From positions 2,046,001 through 2,110,000 of the forward strand of contig JAMXDE010000007.1 of NCBI GenBank assembly GCA_026770025.1: 64,000 nt of DNA, given 5' to 3'. A program made the position numbers and the translations under genes. Within the stretch, counting starts at the first letter, position 1. Every line of letters begins with the position of its first letter. Below, in pieces: positions 42,801 through 56,031 of this stretch. The DNA is from Craspedostauros australis. Lineage: Eukaryota; Bacillariophyta; Bacillariophyceae; Mastogloiales; Achnanthaceae. The notes under the pieces were generated by a model. That model was not told the origin of the DNA, ran no database searches, and was given only the letters and a program-made list of their open reading frames with translations.

Positions 42801-43531
42801 CCAGCCACCGTGGACAGCGGATGCACAGTATGGCTTGTGATGAGAGCACCGGAAGCAACAAGACGGGTCTCGGTGACAAACCACCCGCAAGCAAGCGGGT
42901 GCGGCGGGACGAGGGTGTTGGCCAACGCGGTTCTCACGATTACAACGCGCACCGCGAACATCACCAGAGTCCTCACCACGGCTATCGTGACTGCCACCTG
43001 AGCGATCATCAACATCAACCGTACCGTCGTCGCCATCCTTACGATCAGTATCATCAGCACCATCAATATCAGCACCAGCACATGTACCCGCAGATCCAAC
43101 AGAGCAGCCAGCATTCGGTTGGATCCGCATCGCGGGGTCCGTTTCTCCCATCCCTCAGGCTCAGATCGGAGCATTACCGTGCAGTGAGCAACAACTTGAA
43201 GCGTGAAGAGACAGGCTCGGAAGGTGGAGAGGCAACCGGCAAGGACAAAACGAGTAGCGACAACAAGGCCGACTACGACTACCCTCCCGTGCCGCTGTCC
43301 TTCACGGAACGCAAGCGGCTGAGCGACACGTTGTACGAGATGTGCCGCACGCTGCCGATGCTGAAGGTGGAGGTTGCGGGATTGCTGCGCGTGGCGCGCA
43401 ACACCGACCATTGGGATCTCTGCGTCGCCGAATGCCTGACCCAAATGGTCGTGGCGATGTACTGCCGCGGGACGGATCATCGGCTCGATGGTTTGATGCA
43501 TTACCTGCTGCACATCGGCGTCTCCTGTTAG
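39803..43531 (+). CDS. Large two-exon protein, tandem paralogue A (C-X2-C-X6-H-X-C motif)
   Basis: Exon 1 is 39803-40522 and exon 2 is 40916-43531. The intron of 393 nt (GTAAGT ... CACACAG) is phase 0, and the product is 1,111 residues. Exon 1 is hydrophilic, with eight Asn in a row. Exon 2 begins 'WQKRNSEDYHHSHNH' and is His/Gln-rich to about residue 500. Blocks shared with paralogue B, in order: 'LLTQSFDTL'; a helical region with 'LPCVREAS' and 'HTFGGYV'; 'RDNYVSWDVED'; the Cys/His motif 'YRCKLCGQWKQNHQCPF' (C750, C753, H760, C762) running into 'EPGELAPPLSKMNNFVS'; 'LRSEHYRAV'; and the C-terminal domain 'YPPVPLSFTERKRLSDTLYE' ... 'HWDLCVAECLTQMVVAMYC'. The Cys/His set may be a zinc knuckle. 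Function unknown; a nuclear regulator is a guess. The first exon could instead be a separate gene, with exon 2 starting at ATG 40904. Confidence 0.7.
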
Positions 43532-45797
43532 AGCGGAGTATAGCGGAGCGAAGCAGCATAGAGTGGTTCGCGTCTAGATAGATGCCAACATGGAGGGCAA
43601 AGCAACGAGCACGCGCAGACGCGCAGGCAGGGGGGATGCAAGGCGGGACGAGGCGAGTTCAAGACTGCAAAAACACAAACACAGGTCTCGAGTGAGACAG
43701 AGCCGGGAGATTGCGGACCCTGTCTCCGGATCGTTGAGCGATGTCAACAGGGGGTAATCAAGGAAGAGTAGAACAAAGGATCACACAGTACGAATGCAGC
43801 AGGACATGTTTGAGGTATGGTAGAGTATTCTGTGTAATCTAGAGAGAGAGAAGTAGCTTCCACGCTACGCTGTTGCACTAGGCCCACTAGTGTGATGGAC
43901 GCAGTTGTATGAACGATCCTTGGAAGTGTTGGCGTGCCTGTCGCCTCATGTTCTGCGGGTACGATCAATGCTGTTCACCTCCGGCACTCTCTGCACTTTC
44001 GACTACCAGCCCCTCATACAAACAGAACAGAGTAGAGCAGAGGACCCGGACTAGCATGTGGACACAAGCGGCAGAATCTGAGATAATTGTCCACACGATT
44101 GCATTGGAATCTGGATCTTGGCGCAGGCCACGCAGACTTGGATGAAGCCAATGTGAGATGCCAAGGATCACAAGAGTGAAAATCCGAAGGAGCACAAAAG
44201 GGCGGTAGTCTATCCAATCTATTCTATCGAATGCGATCACCGTGGAGGGAGCGTGGACAGCGCATTTGTACGATAAATGTCCACGTTCCATCGTGGGGGA
44301 TAGCGAGGCCATGGATCTAAACTGAACTGCACGTTGCGCCGTGTCACGCCATGCCATGAGTAGCGTCGTGTGCAAAGAACCGCTGACCTATTCCGCTCTG
44401 TGCTACTATATTCGATTAGATGCTTATTGTTATAGTAGAGAGCCCTTGCATGGTACACACCCTCACTGTGTTGGAGCAGAGCAGAACAGAAATAGTAGCC
44501 TAGCAGCAAGATATAGCTTCGGAAGAAGGCTCCGTGGAGGACAGATTCATGTTGAGAACATGTTCGCAATCGCCAGATCACATGACGAGTATTGGCGCGA
44601 GGGTGCGCGATGTTGCGTCCCCATCTGAAAAATGCGTTGAGCGCAAAGCACGTGATGGTCATTGGGAAGGCTGCGTCTTTCAACGGACAATTCATGTGTA
44701 AATACATAACGTTATGCAGACGTTATAATACATAATTCTCAACGGCCCAATGGCGCTAGATACAATAAAATATAGTATTAATGGCTGAATATGTATATTA
44801 ATCCATTGGATGTCTTCCGGTTGTCCATTCGAGGATCCCGACGACGCGAGGAGTAGCAAGCACAGCAGCGCAACGCTGTGCAACACGAAGACAACACAAA
44901 GAAATGATTGATGGAGGGAGAGAGAGTGGTACACGTATGGCAGGTACTCACACACACACACGGAAGGCGCCAAAATACAAGAAGCAAGAAAGCATCGATC
45001 CAAAGTCCGGAGCCCACAAGGCCAACCCAACTGAACTCAAGGCAAGTGAAGCCAAGCCAAGTGAAGCGGAGTCTCTGTGTTTGTGTATGGTATCGCAACG
45101 ACCAAGTTTCTGCTCATTGCGATTGGTATCAATCAGTCTGAAACGACAACGGAAGGCATCTCCAGGCGAACGGACGAAGAGAAAGGCAACGTGAAGCGAA
45201 GGGATCAAAAGTGAGAGCGAAGGGAAACGGAAAGGAAAGGTGCATCAACCCAAGCATCATCACACAACCGTCACCGACCAAGAAAACGAGCAAGCAAGAA
45301 AGCAAGCAAACAAGAAAGCAAGAACGTTGATGCAGAATCCAGGAACGCAACGGCAATCATAACAGCGATACCAACGGCTACGAGCACAGCAACGATCGGG
45401 CATCAGATACTCACTCTATCAGGCATCACGTTCCTTCTCCCATTGTCCCAGGCTCATCCGCAATTGCATTCTCAATTACACTCAACGGCAACATCATTAA
45501 CAACAACATCATCAACATCCAAGGGACTTCCAGGCAGCAGAAGTATAGCAGCAGCAGGAGCAGCTTGGCCTTGGATTGCGTTGGTTGGCGGGAAACTCTG
45601 CGCATTCGGCATCGGCCTTCCATCTTTTGCCTCCGACCATCAATTCAAAGTTGGATTCGAAGCTCAGTTCAAGGCTCAGTTCAAACGCAATCGTGCCATC
45701 TCATTGCAGAACAGAACTGAGGGCAGCACAACAGCATAACGGAGCAACAGTTGGATCCAGGAAACAACTATTCTACCAGTGATCAACTATCAGCACA
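43532..45797. other. 2.3-kb spacer between tandem paralogues
   Basis: No supportable gene. It has AT-rich patches near 44700-44800 and a long A/G/C-rich run with CAAG/GCAAG repeats (about 45291-45322) that probably belongs to the promoter and leader of paralogue B. The last 300 bases contain repeated GTTCAAAG/CAGTTCAAGG words. Confidence 0.45.
45291..45322. repeat. (CAAG)n-type simple repeat
   Basis: A degenerate CAAGCAAGAAAG run upstream of paralogue B. Confidence 0.7.
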
Positions 45798-48700
45798 ATG
45801 CCGACCATCCTTCCAGACGCAATGGCACCTCGCCAACGAGGCCATCCATCTCGCTCTCCTTCGCACGGTCCGCAGCAGTCTCAGCAGCAGCAGCCTGGCC
45901 AGGCTCCTCAGCAGGGTCCGGCGGATGGCATGCCAACTGACTTGACCAATGGTGCAGCTCCAGAGTCCAGGGATGCCACCCAGCATCAGCAGCAGCATCA
46001 GCAGCAACATCAGCACCAGCAGCAACCAACTCACTCCCAGTCGCCAGCAATCCAATCCAGGCCTCAGGGAACGATCGCACCAACAGACCAGACGGGCGGC
46101 CTCATCGAGGAAAAGAAGATGGATGACATGTCGCATCATTCCTCTCAGGTGGCTGCCAACAGCAACGGTGTCGATCTCAACGGCAGCATCAACGCTCCTC
46201 AGCAGATGGACAACCGCAAGCCTGCCATGGGAACTCGCCAGGGACTTTCGCCTCCGCCGCCCAGCATGGCCATGCACCAGCTCCGCTCTCCTCGTTCGTC
46301 ACCGCAGCAGCATCAACAGCATCAGCAACATCAACAGCACCAGCAACAATCTCCCCGGTCCATGTCCCAGATGCAGCAGCCGGCCGGTCAGATGGGATCG
46401 GTCCTGCTCCTCAACCGTCCGGCATCCACAACGTCTGTCATGTCCAACGCATCGCAGGGTGCGGGAGCCAGGGGTTCTGCACCAGCGACCACCACCACCA
46501 GCCGCCGGGGAGGCAGGACCAGGTGTCGTTCACCTCCGGCCATGATCACGCGTCCGGGTTCCACCAATCACATGGCGCAATCGAACGCACCTCCGGTCGC
46601 CACCGCAATGCCACCCAACAACCCATCCGCACCGGCAGGCGGCGTCATGGACTACGGCTCTCCGGATGATCGCCCGAGACCAGCCTCAAGGGCCGAGTCG
46701 GTCCAGATGGCCAGCATCAGCGCCGGCAATCGCCAGTCCGCCCATCGCCCATCGTCGGCACCGCCGTCGGCCATTGCCGCACCGCCCTCACCTGCCAGTC
46801 CCTCGGCTGCTGCAGCGGCGGCCGCGGCAGCTGCCAAATCCATGTCCGGCTCCGGTGGGGCCGGAAGTCGCTCCAGGCAACCGCCACCATCCGCCTGGGG
46901 CTACAGCAACTCCGACATGCGAACGCCGCAGCGCCCGCGTGACGACAGGTACGGTCGTCCGCAACAGCAGCCGCCCGCACCAACGCCGGGTCGGTACATG
47001 CAAGCTGGCGATGATGGCATCAAGTCGGGCATGCCACCGCCGCCGCCACCGGCCAACTACTCTAACTTCCACATGCCGTCCGACGGTCGGTACGACAGGG
47101 ATTCGCAGCAGTACCATCCTTCCTACCAGCGGCACTCGCACGGCGGTCACCACCGCACCTCGCGCGGCCCGTGGCCACCGCATGAAGGCGAGCGACAGTC
47201 CGCACGGCCTTCTGCGTATCCACCGCCGTCGGCTGCTTCGTCGTCGTCCAATCGCCATCCTCGCGACGATCCCTACGGCTACAGCAGGGAAGGATACCGA
47301 GGACCGCCATCATCGTCCGACGGGTACCCTCCGGCCTACACCAGAGGACGCAGAGAACGCGATCCGTACTACGACGAGGCGCATCCTCCGTCGCATCATC
47401 GTCCTTATCCCGGTCACGCGCATCACATGGCCGGCACACCCGAGTACGACAGACGATACGGTGCGGCGACGACGCGATACGACAACGCACCGCGACGTGA
47501 AACCTCCACGTCCCCGCATCCCAACATGTACGACGATCCCTACTACAAGATGCCGCGGCAAAACAACAAGGTCGACAACCGTTCCGTCACGCGCGTCATT
47601 GGGACGCCCACGCCCATCCATGTGCCCCGGGCAGACAATAAGTCATCCGTGTTTCGGTTGCCGGAACGTGCTGCGCCGAAGGAACGTCGTCCACCGCCCG
47701 TAGCGCAGCAGCCGCAGGTACCGCAACAACTGCCGCCTCCTGCCAAACCAGCCGAGCCCGTGCCGCCTCCTGCCGAAGAAGAAAGTCCGCAGAAGCTTCT
47801 CATGGCATTGCGCACGCCGACGTCGTCCTTCGAGGAGAAGCAGCAGGCCAAACCATGGAAGAAGAAACCGCAGGAGGATCTCATCTCCATGTCACTCAGT
47901 CTTGAGGCGCCACCGCAGATTCAGCACATTCATCAGAAGCGGGATTCCGAGGCGACTTTGCCGTTCGATGTAAGCTGACGTTGTGCTGATGTTGCGTTGA
48001 CATTGGTGTTGCGTTAATATGATCTTTGTTGCAACTCCCATTGCTCCGCACACGTTCTGAACTCATCTGATCTTCGTTTTTGCATCGCCTTCTCCTCTCT
48101 CTTTTGCTTCACGTTGCATCCGCATCTAATGAAACGAAATGAACTGGGGACATTCTCGATGATCCATCCACTTTCACAGCCACAGAAGAGCCCCAAGAGT
48201 CATGCCGGTCCACCCCAACCAACTGCATCGTTAGATATGGCACCCTCCTTCTCCCTCTTCAACCAGTCCTTCGACAGTTTCGGGGATTCCGCAAACTACT
48301 TTAACATGGGCGGTCCATTCGATCTGCAATCCACTTCGTTCGGTGCGGGACCCATCGCCAGCGTCGATCCCGGTGATGCGAAGGGCGACTTGCAGCTGCA
48401 TCGATCGGGATCGACGGCGCAGCAGGTTCTCGGAGCATCCGCATCCGGTGCCCTCACCTTTGGTATGAGCCCTAGCAACTCATTCGGTGCCGGTCCAGTC
48501 CTGCGCACGGGCAGCACCATGGTGCTCGGCGGGCAGGATGGCAGATCGGCAAGCCCCACGCAGATGCTCGGCATGTACGGTTCCTACTCGGTCGGCGGCA
48601 GTCCCAAGATTAAGACAAGAGGTTCCATGGATGAAAGTCAGCTGCGCGCCAATAACAACGGAACGCCAACCGCAACCAACGGACTCAATCGTTCCTTCAC

Positions 48701-50372
48701 GGAACAGCAGGCACCAGCACAGCAATCTTCTCCGCAACAACAGCAACAACAACAGCAATCGTCGTCCCAGCCAGCGACGCAGCAAATGACGCAACCCATC
48801 TACCGCACGCACCTGCAATCGGATCCGCAGAATCCACCGCAACCTCCCATGCAACTGCAGCAACAACAGGATGGACCGGACGGGTCACCAGGCTTCTACA
48901 TCTTCTTGCGCAAATACAGGGCCGCCTTCAAGAATGTCAGTTTCTTGCTTCCGGGTTTGAAAGCCGCATTGCTGGAGCATCCGGTGTCGGCCGGTTCTCA
49001 AGGACAGATGCAGCAGCACTTCGGTGAACCCACTCCGCAGGATTCGGTCGTTTCCGCAAGACGCGTCACCAGCGCCGTGTGCGCCTTCGGAGGTACCACC
49101 GTCAAGGATCGCCCTGAACTGGCATCATCGGCCTCCAACAAGAGGGCACGCCAATCGCAATCCATCTTCCGAGAGAAGTCCGGCGACTCCGCGACCGTGA
49201 CGCCGGGATCGTCGGCGTCCAGCAGCTCCACGATGAAGGCGAAGGACAAGTACGAAGAGGTGTTGCCAACGCGATACTACGAGAACGACAATCGTCTGTC
49301 GTGGGAGTTCGAGGAGAGACCGCCGATCGAGGAGATGCAGGAAGGCGACTCCGATATCGTGTCCGTCCGACCACCGCAGGTTCCCAGTGAGGCGGCTAAG
49401 TATCCAGCCATGACGGCCTACCAGAGCAACACAGCCAGCACTCCCAACGCGGGTAGTACCAACAGCAGCACCGCCAGCAAGGTCACTCCGAAATCGGAGA
49501 ACACGGAAAGCGAAAAGAGGGCGAGCTCGGGATCCTCGGTGTCCACATCTGGCGAAACCACCAAGATGAGGTACAGGTGCAAGCTGTGCGGACAGCCAAA
49601 GCAGAACCACACGTGTCCCTTCCTGCAGTCCTTGGCACGCAGCATCGGAACCATGACGTACCCAGCGGTCAACGCCTTCACGGCGGATGAGCCTGGCAGG
49701 TTGGCACCTGCGTTGGCAGAAATGAACAACTTCGTGTCCAGCGCCGAGTCCGTGGCGTCCGATGGCACATCGCCGTCGCGACCAACGCCTGATCGTGCAC
49801 GCCGCAGCAACATCGGCCTCGTCCAATCCAGCGCGCAAGTTACACCCGAATCGCTGCGTGGTTCCATGAGAGGAGCAAGCTCTCCAATGTCCGCCCTGTC
49901 GGGAGGCAGCGCAACACCCAAGAGAGGCACTCCGGCCAACCGCAATCTGAAGAACCGCTACATGAAGACATCTCTGGGCGGAGACAAGAAGCGCAAGCAC
50001 TCGGAAACGAACAGCGAAGATCAAGGGGATCTTCTGTTCGTAAATGCCATGGACCTGCGTCCGGAGCAGTACCGTATCGTGTCATCATCGAAGGCGCTGA
50101 CCCAACCGGATGCGTACAAGTACCCGACTCTGCCTCTCCCGTACGCCCAGCGCAAGCGTCTCAGCGACAACCTCTTCTCGCTTTCGAAGCAGGTGAAGCA
50201 CCTGACGGATGAATGCGCCGCTGTGCTGAGGGAGGCACGTGAGAAGGATTGCTGGGATCTGGCAGTCGCGGAACTGATGACACAAGTAGTCGTCGTGGTG
50301 CATTGCCATGGCAACGACGCTCGTTTCGAAGGGTTGCGTCGCTACTTGTTGACGCTGGGAATTGCGTGCTAA
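45798..50372 (+). CDS. Large two-exon protein, tandem paralogue B (C-X2-C-X6-H-X-C motif)
   Basis: Exon 1 is 45798-47969 and exon 2 is 48180-50372. The 210-nt intron (GTAAGC ... TTTCACAG) is phase 0, and the product is 1,454 residues. Exon 1 is very low complexity: poly-Gln and Gln-His runs, then Pro/Ser/Arg/Tyr-rich, ending 'DLISMSLSLEAPPQ'. Exon 2 opens 'PQKSPKSHAG' and has the same ordered blocks as paralogue A: 'SLFNQSFDSF'; 'FLLPGLKAALLEHP' and 'VCAFGGTTV'; 'ENDNRLSWEFEERPP'; 'YRCKLCGQPKQNHTCPF' (C1191, C1194, H1201, C1203); 'EPGRLAPALAEMNNFVS'; 'LRPEQYRIV'; and 'YPTLPLPYAQRKRLSDNLF' ... 'CWDLAVAELMTQVVVVVHC'. Intron phase and place match A, supporting one duplicated gene. The Gln/Pro-rich N-terminus suggests an activation or condensate-forming region, by inference. 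Exon 1 could be an independent gene. Confidence 0.75.
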
Positions 50373-51024
50373 TATTAAATATGGGAAGCAACACTGATCG
50401 TACCGTGCAACCAAACTACGGAAAGCATTGACAATGTCACTACATGGCGTGCGGTCGAAGAAGCAATTGATCGACTGCAGACAAGATGAGTGCAATCGAC
50501 CACGCAGAACTTGTCCAGACACACAGACACAATGAACTACTCTAATAACAAGTAAATCAACACTGATAGATTGGGACATAGAGTAGAGTACTCTGGAGAT
50601 GTGCGCGCATGGTGGGAGTACCATAGGTACACAGTCGAAGACAAGCTGTGCTGCGAATAGAAGAACGAGTAGCTCGTACGTGTGGAAATACTTGACACTG
50701 TTTGTTGATGGTTGCGACGCAATGAGCGTTGGCTCTGCCATGCGCACGCAATGACATAACCTCTCTCGTATCCAACAACTACGGGCGTGCACGCCTAATG
50801 AACACGAATTGGAACCATTGGAGAATCAGGGGCGAAGATCACAATCGCAGTTGGGCGGAAAGCTCTCTAGCGATTAGCTGGGTATAAGTAGAGCCGGCGA
50901 GAGTCGTGGGTTTGTTCATAAATAGATGATTAAATGAAGTACTTGCGCCTTCGCGCGATACCTACATACCACGCACGCACCAACAACATTGCTGCTGTTG
51001 CTGCCGTTCTGGCCCCTTTTCAGC
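50373..51024. other. Convergent 3' region, 652 bp
   Basis: No gene is supported. The minus-strand open frames that run back into paralogue B are shadows of that gene. Confidence 0.4.
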
Positions 51025-51909
51025 TCACATTTTGGTGTACGGTGTCTCATTCTTACCGCCGAACAAGGTCGGCAGGTTTTCTTCGGAGATGTGTGGAAAC
51101 ACGCGCTTGCGTTCCTTCTCGGACGAAGCCGGGTTGATCATGTCCATCTTCTTGACGACGCGGGTTGGCATGAGCGGACGCACGAATCGCCACAACACCT
51201 GGAAGAGGGCCGGGGCGTTGCAAATGAACAGCGTGTCCAGCATCTGCGGGTAGCAGTCCTCCATGACGCCCATGGCCACACCGTCGCGCCGGGCGCCCTC
51301 ACGATGACCGGTGGCGAGGGAGATCCCGGTGAGGTTGATGAAGCGCACCGACTTGGTGAGACGGCCCGTGGTGCGCGTGACGTAGTCCGCCCACTGGTGC
51401 GTCCATTCGCTGCAGTACAAGAATGCCAGCGTCCATTCTTCTTCCGTCATCGCGGCCACCATCTCGTCCTTGTTGTCAAACCCGGCCATGCGCAGGAAGG
51501 CGATGACGCCGCGTTTGGGATCCGGCAAGGTGAGGTGGATGGCGTCCTCGGTGCAGTACTTTTGGTACTCGAACATGGGTCCGGTTGTGACTTGATGCGG
51601 CGGGATGTCGCGGATGTCGACATCGTCGAGCCTGTACTTGTCGCGCAGGTCCAGCGTGACCTTGGCGGCCTTGATGGCTGCCGCGGACTTTTTGTGGCTC
51701 AGCCAGAATCGCAGCAACCACAGATCGTCGTGCTTGCATGGGTTGAAGAGCTTGTGATCGCTCACACCATCGCGGATCTTGGAGATCTTCGCCTGATGTT
51801 CGTTGATGAGGTCCGCGACGATCTCTCGCTTGTCGTACTTATCCACCGGATCCATCGGCTTTGAAGTCAGAGCTTCGTCAACGTCCTTCATCCATGGCCA
51901 CGATGTCAT
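51025..51909 (-). CDS. CRAL-TRIO (Sec14-like) lipid-binding protein, paralogue 1
   Basis: A 294-residue single exon. The start 'MTSWPWMKDVDEAL' is nearly the same as its paralogue at 58464. The N-terminal helical part 'DDLWLLRFWLSHKKSAAAIK' fits CRAL-TRIO-N (the usual 'LLRFLRARKFDVEKA' helix). The lipid-binding lobe follows: 'RGVIAFLRMAGFDN', 'WTHQWADYVTRTTGRLTKSV', 'YPQMLDTLFICNAPALFQVLW', 'PLMPTRVVKKM' and 'ISEENLPTLFGGKNE'. The 'YPQ-xL-xxxxxxNAP-xxF' block and the end 'LP-xxFGG' are typical of Sec14 domains that carry phosphoinositides or other hydrophobic ligands between membranes. No signal peptide. About half the residues are shared with the 58464 gene by eye, so this is a local, inverted and diverged duplication. 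Confidence 0.9.
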   Translation of the reverse strand: MTSWPWMKDVDEALTSKPMDPVDKYDKREIVADLINEHQAKISKIRDGVSDHKLFNPCKHDDLWLLRFWLSHKKSAAAIKAAKVTLDLRDKYRLDDVDIRDIPPHQVTTGPMFEYQKYCTEDAIHLTLPDPKRGVIAFLRMAGFDNKDEMVAAMTEEEWTLAFLYCSEWTHQWADYVTRTTGRLTKSVRFINLTGISLATGHREGARRDGVAMGVMEDCYPQMLDTLFICNAPALFQVLWRFVRPLMPTRVVKKMDMINPASSEKERKRVFPHISEENLPTLFGGKNETPYTKM

Positions 51910-54900
51910 TGTTGCGTTTGTTCCTGTGGTGTTCTGGTTGTAATTTTATGGCTTGTGGTTTATGGTATGATGCAGCTCGGGGTGAGGAAGAGTAGGAGTA
52001 CGAGTGTGCTTCCGATAATGATGATGTTGATGATTATGATCTTCTCGGTTGTGTTCTTGATTATAATATGTTCCTTCTCCTTGTGCTGCTGTTGATGCTG
52101 ATGTCGATTGCATCAATCGCAACGGCCAGAACGTCGTGGCTTTGGCAGGGTCCTGTACCATACATGCTCGTGAGCTTTCTCACTTTCACAGGTTGGAACA
52201 AGCAGAGATCGAACGCACCGCGCACCAAACACACCTTCCGTTGGGGGTTGCACATCATCCATGCCCGCGTTGGATCTCTACCATCGCAAACCAAGTCGTC
52301 ATCCGTCTGAAATCCTCGCATCATTCTGATCAATGCGGTTCTTCTCTGATGTCTCCTTGTTCCAATGAATGCGGTTCTTCTGCTCCGCGAGGTCATTCGT
52401 TTGGGTGGCGATGGGTGATGTTCTCCTCATAAATCTTCAACTTGCCTCATGTCGCACATCTGATTAATGTGGATATACTAAAATATACCGTATATCCCTA
52501 ATCAAGTTGGCGCCATTTTGTTGTTCTTTGAAATCTCCATTTGTTGCGGTTCGCCAACCAAGAGGCGAACACAAAAATGGTCCACATCTTGCACAAATCG
52601 ATGAACGTGGAATGTTGGCAAACACCAGCATGTTGGGTCGATCCTGCACTTCAGTATGGTACAGTACGAGCATCCACATGGCCATCGCTTGCGTACGAGG
52701 TGACACAATGGAGCACTCCAGCATTATGTACTGTACGAGTACAATGTACGAGTAGTGCTCTGTGGAGAGTATTGGAACATTTGAGTGTGCAAATGTATGT
52801 GCACTGCGCATGGGCAATGCACCTGGAGCGCCATTGTGCGATCTAGAGACTTCTCTAGTACCACAATGTCCGCGGAGGAGCATCTTCCGAGATCAGCGAT
52901 CCTCCAGTCGTTGTCGCATTGCACTTCGCTGTCCGCATTCCACGACCAAAAGCTGCCGACGATCGAACGGAGAAGTTGCTTCTGCCAACAATGGTGGCAA
53001 GGCTCGCCATGGCTCTCCTCGATCGAGTCAGCGACGATCCGACCAATCCACATGAGAAAGCTTCTTTTGCTTCTATCATCCCGACTTCCCGAAACATGAT
53101 CGAGATGATCGTGATCTGAGCCAGAACATACTCGACGTGTATGAGTACGAGCAGTGGGGGCGGCCATGGTGTGAAGGCTGTTTGCTCTTGTTCGGTCTCT
53201 GCAAGCCAGAGCGGAAGCTCCGCACGTCTGGTTGCGACTGACAATCTGCTTCCAAGTTGCTCGTATTCCGACAACAACTTATGCGATGGAAGCCAGACAG
53301 CGGTTCCTGGAATGGGAAGTGGGACTATTGAATGTAAAAGAAGGGCGTTGGTTGGATCGGTATCAGCATCGGCGGTTGCACCACACGTCTTCTTCTGATC
53401 CTTCACCTTTGTGATTGTGTGAAAGATGGATTGGCGGCTCAGTCGGTGCACGTCTCCACAGTTGCCTGGAAACGTATGCCAGTGAGTGTCGATTCACCCC
53501 AAGAAATCAGAACATCTATCATCGCGCAAACATCCACAACGCCGTGCCGTTCGTGACCATGTATTCTGGGGAGCAGAAAGCGAACAAGATCGCGACCACC
53601 CAGAGCCGTATTCATGCACACTCGTCCTCTGCCTCCGTCAAATGCGAAGGAATCGAAAGGATATCGAAGCTCTCGCGGGTTTGCTCCTGTTTATCTTGTG
53701 CATTCAAGGATTGTCAGACCCTGTGATCTGTTGGATCATTCCTACCCGTTTCTTCGATGATGCACCGTGTGCGCCAATGGCATCAACTAGAGGATTCGCA
53801 TCAATTGCATCCAATTTAGCAACCGATCGAGTTGGATGACATTCTGATGAAGTATGAGTCATACGTGCGGATGCCTGCATAGCTGAGCGGTGACACATGG
53901 GGGGCTTGGTGGCCACCAGATGATAATCCAGGAACCGATACCAAACAAGCCTGCGACTCTCTAGACATGTTCCGGAGACAAGAGTGGTCGCTGTTTGGGA
54001 CGAACAAAGGAGATCTTTGCCCCCGAGGAGGCTAGGGCGAGGTACAAGCAAGACCTCTTCGCAACCTACCTTGTACCGGAGCCCAACTCTCGCGGCGCTC
54101 CCATTCATTCACCCCAGGACGTGAGTTGACGAAGATCTTGGTTGCGCTTCAGTACGCTGCGTTGCAGCTGCCACCATCATGGCCATCACCATCGTGGCTA
54201 TCGCCGCTGAAGCAACTGGCCGCCGCAAGGACAACGACCGCCGTCAAAGCCGTGACTGTCCTTTGCCACTTTCCACGCACGAGATCGGATGCAAAGCAAC
54301 ACCTTTGCCAGCGCGATCACGTCCTGGAATCGTGGTCGACCTTTTGGGGGGCTTGTCACCTTTGTGTCAACCGCGCAAGCACATGCGATAGATGCCAACA
54401 GTTGTACTCTGGAGCGGAGCGCAGTACATCGTCCTCCCTTCACACACGCACACAAACAAACACACGTGAGCGGATGATACTTTCACTCTTTGAAGTGGCA
54501 AAGTGGCCACCTTGTTTCTCCTCATTCCATGTCGAATGTCCATGGGTGCATTGCCACATGGCCACCAGTCGATCGCGTGTATGCGTGCGTTTGCTGGAAG
54601 AACGCACAGAGCAGTGATGAAGTTTGCGCCGTTGGCTTCCGAAGAGGCTGTCGGAGTATCTGCGATTGTGCGTGGTCTTGCCGACAACGCGTCGTCAGGC
54701 TGAGTTGATTGTGACAGATACCTCGCTGTACGAATCGCGAGCAGGGACTTGACGGGTCCAATGCGCTCGACGCGGGCGCGATCGTCGAATGGCCATTCTC
54801 CTGCGACCCACGGATTCCCTGTTGTTGTCACTGTTCGGATTTCTTCACCCGACTTTGGCCATTGTTTTATCAACTACGACACCGTGGAAATATCTCGTGG

Positions 54901-56031
54901 AGCAGCTTTCCGCCAAGCGGTGTTACGGATGAGAACTTCAATTTCTCAGTTGACACAAACGGATACCCAGCGCGGAACGTGAGCCGCGGCAGATACCGTT
55001 CGAAGGATACTGCGACTTGCTCATTTATCCTTGACTCGTCTCCTTGGACAAGCAAACAACCAGAAAAGTCATCCCTTCAACAATGGCCCAGTACCACGGG
55101 AAACATGACGAAGTTGCATACGTCTGTTGGCGGATAAAATCTGACTTGTGAATCTCCGTGTGTTGAACGCATCCTCCGCCGGTGTTCCATGAAGGCACGT
55201 GCGACGGTGTGTCCGTTTGTTCTTCCATTTTAACGCCCTTTCGATACGATGGATTCAGCATAAAACAGCAGTCACAACAGACTGGCCGATTGCTGTCGAC
55301 TTTATACGAACTTTGTACGAACCAATCGAAGGAAAGGCGCGGAACAACGCTCTGGAGACACTATTGCGAGGACCTGTTGACATTCTTGACGAGCGTTTTT
55401 ATCGTGAATGCGCTGGGCCAAGAACAACCTTCGGAGCAGGTTTGGTTGAAGGCGTAGTGATGAACAGAGACTCTCTGCGAATACTTACTCTACTACTCCC
55501 CCATCGATGTTTGTGCGGGACCGCAGTTTTTCATCTCGCATCTGTGCGATTGGTGTCTCGTTGTGGCGAAAAGATGGACTTGATCCATCTCACGAAGCGC
55601 AGAAGCGCTGCTTGGTCTCTCACCTTCCAGCAACAAAGGCGGTCGTGGACGTTGGCAACATGCCTTTGGGTGCTGCTGCGGAGGCGTATTGCGCGCACAA
55701 TCGCCTCCCTTGGTGATGGCGGCGGCCCGAGGTGCTCATAACTCTGCAAGCGACACAAAAACAAGAATCGCACCAAACAGTCAAGCACAACAATACCCAT
55801 ACTGCGCCCAAGATAGATCATCTCCAAACGGATACAAAGTGCAGTAACATACCACGACTCCGTGCCATCAAGTCCAAAGTTGCGTGACATCGTCGCCACC
55901 GAGGCTCCAGAGCATCATCCCATCATAATACTTCGAACACATCAAGCAACACAATCACAAAGACAAAGACTACATTCAGTTGTATACCAGCCCCCACAAT
56001 AGCGATAGCGACAACAACGACAATCACAGCA
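51910..56031. other. 4.1-kb gene-poor region
   Basis: No supportable gene. Open frames on both strands (for example 52855-53451 minus, 54126-54617 plus, 55199-55741 plus) lack domains, and several begin at non-ATG codons. AT-rich words lie near 52460-52500. The start and end should hold the promoters of the CRAL-TRIO gene (minus) and the gene at 56032 (plus). Confidence 0.5.

Noticed and set aside
50085-50792. A 235-codon minus-strand frame overlapping paralogue B
   Set aside because: Its first half lies antisense to the conserved C-terminal domain of paralogue B and reads as its shadow.
52855-53451. A 198-codon minus-strand frame
   Set aside because: It starts at GTG, has no domain, and overlaps other frames of similar quality.
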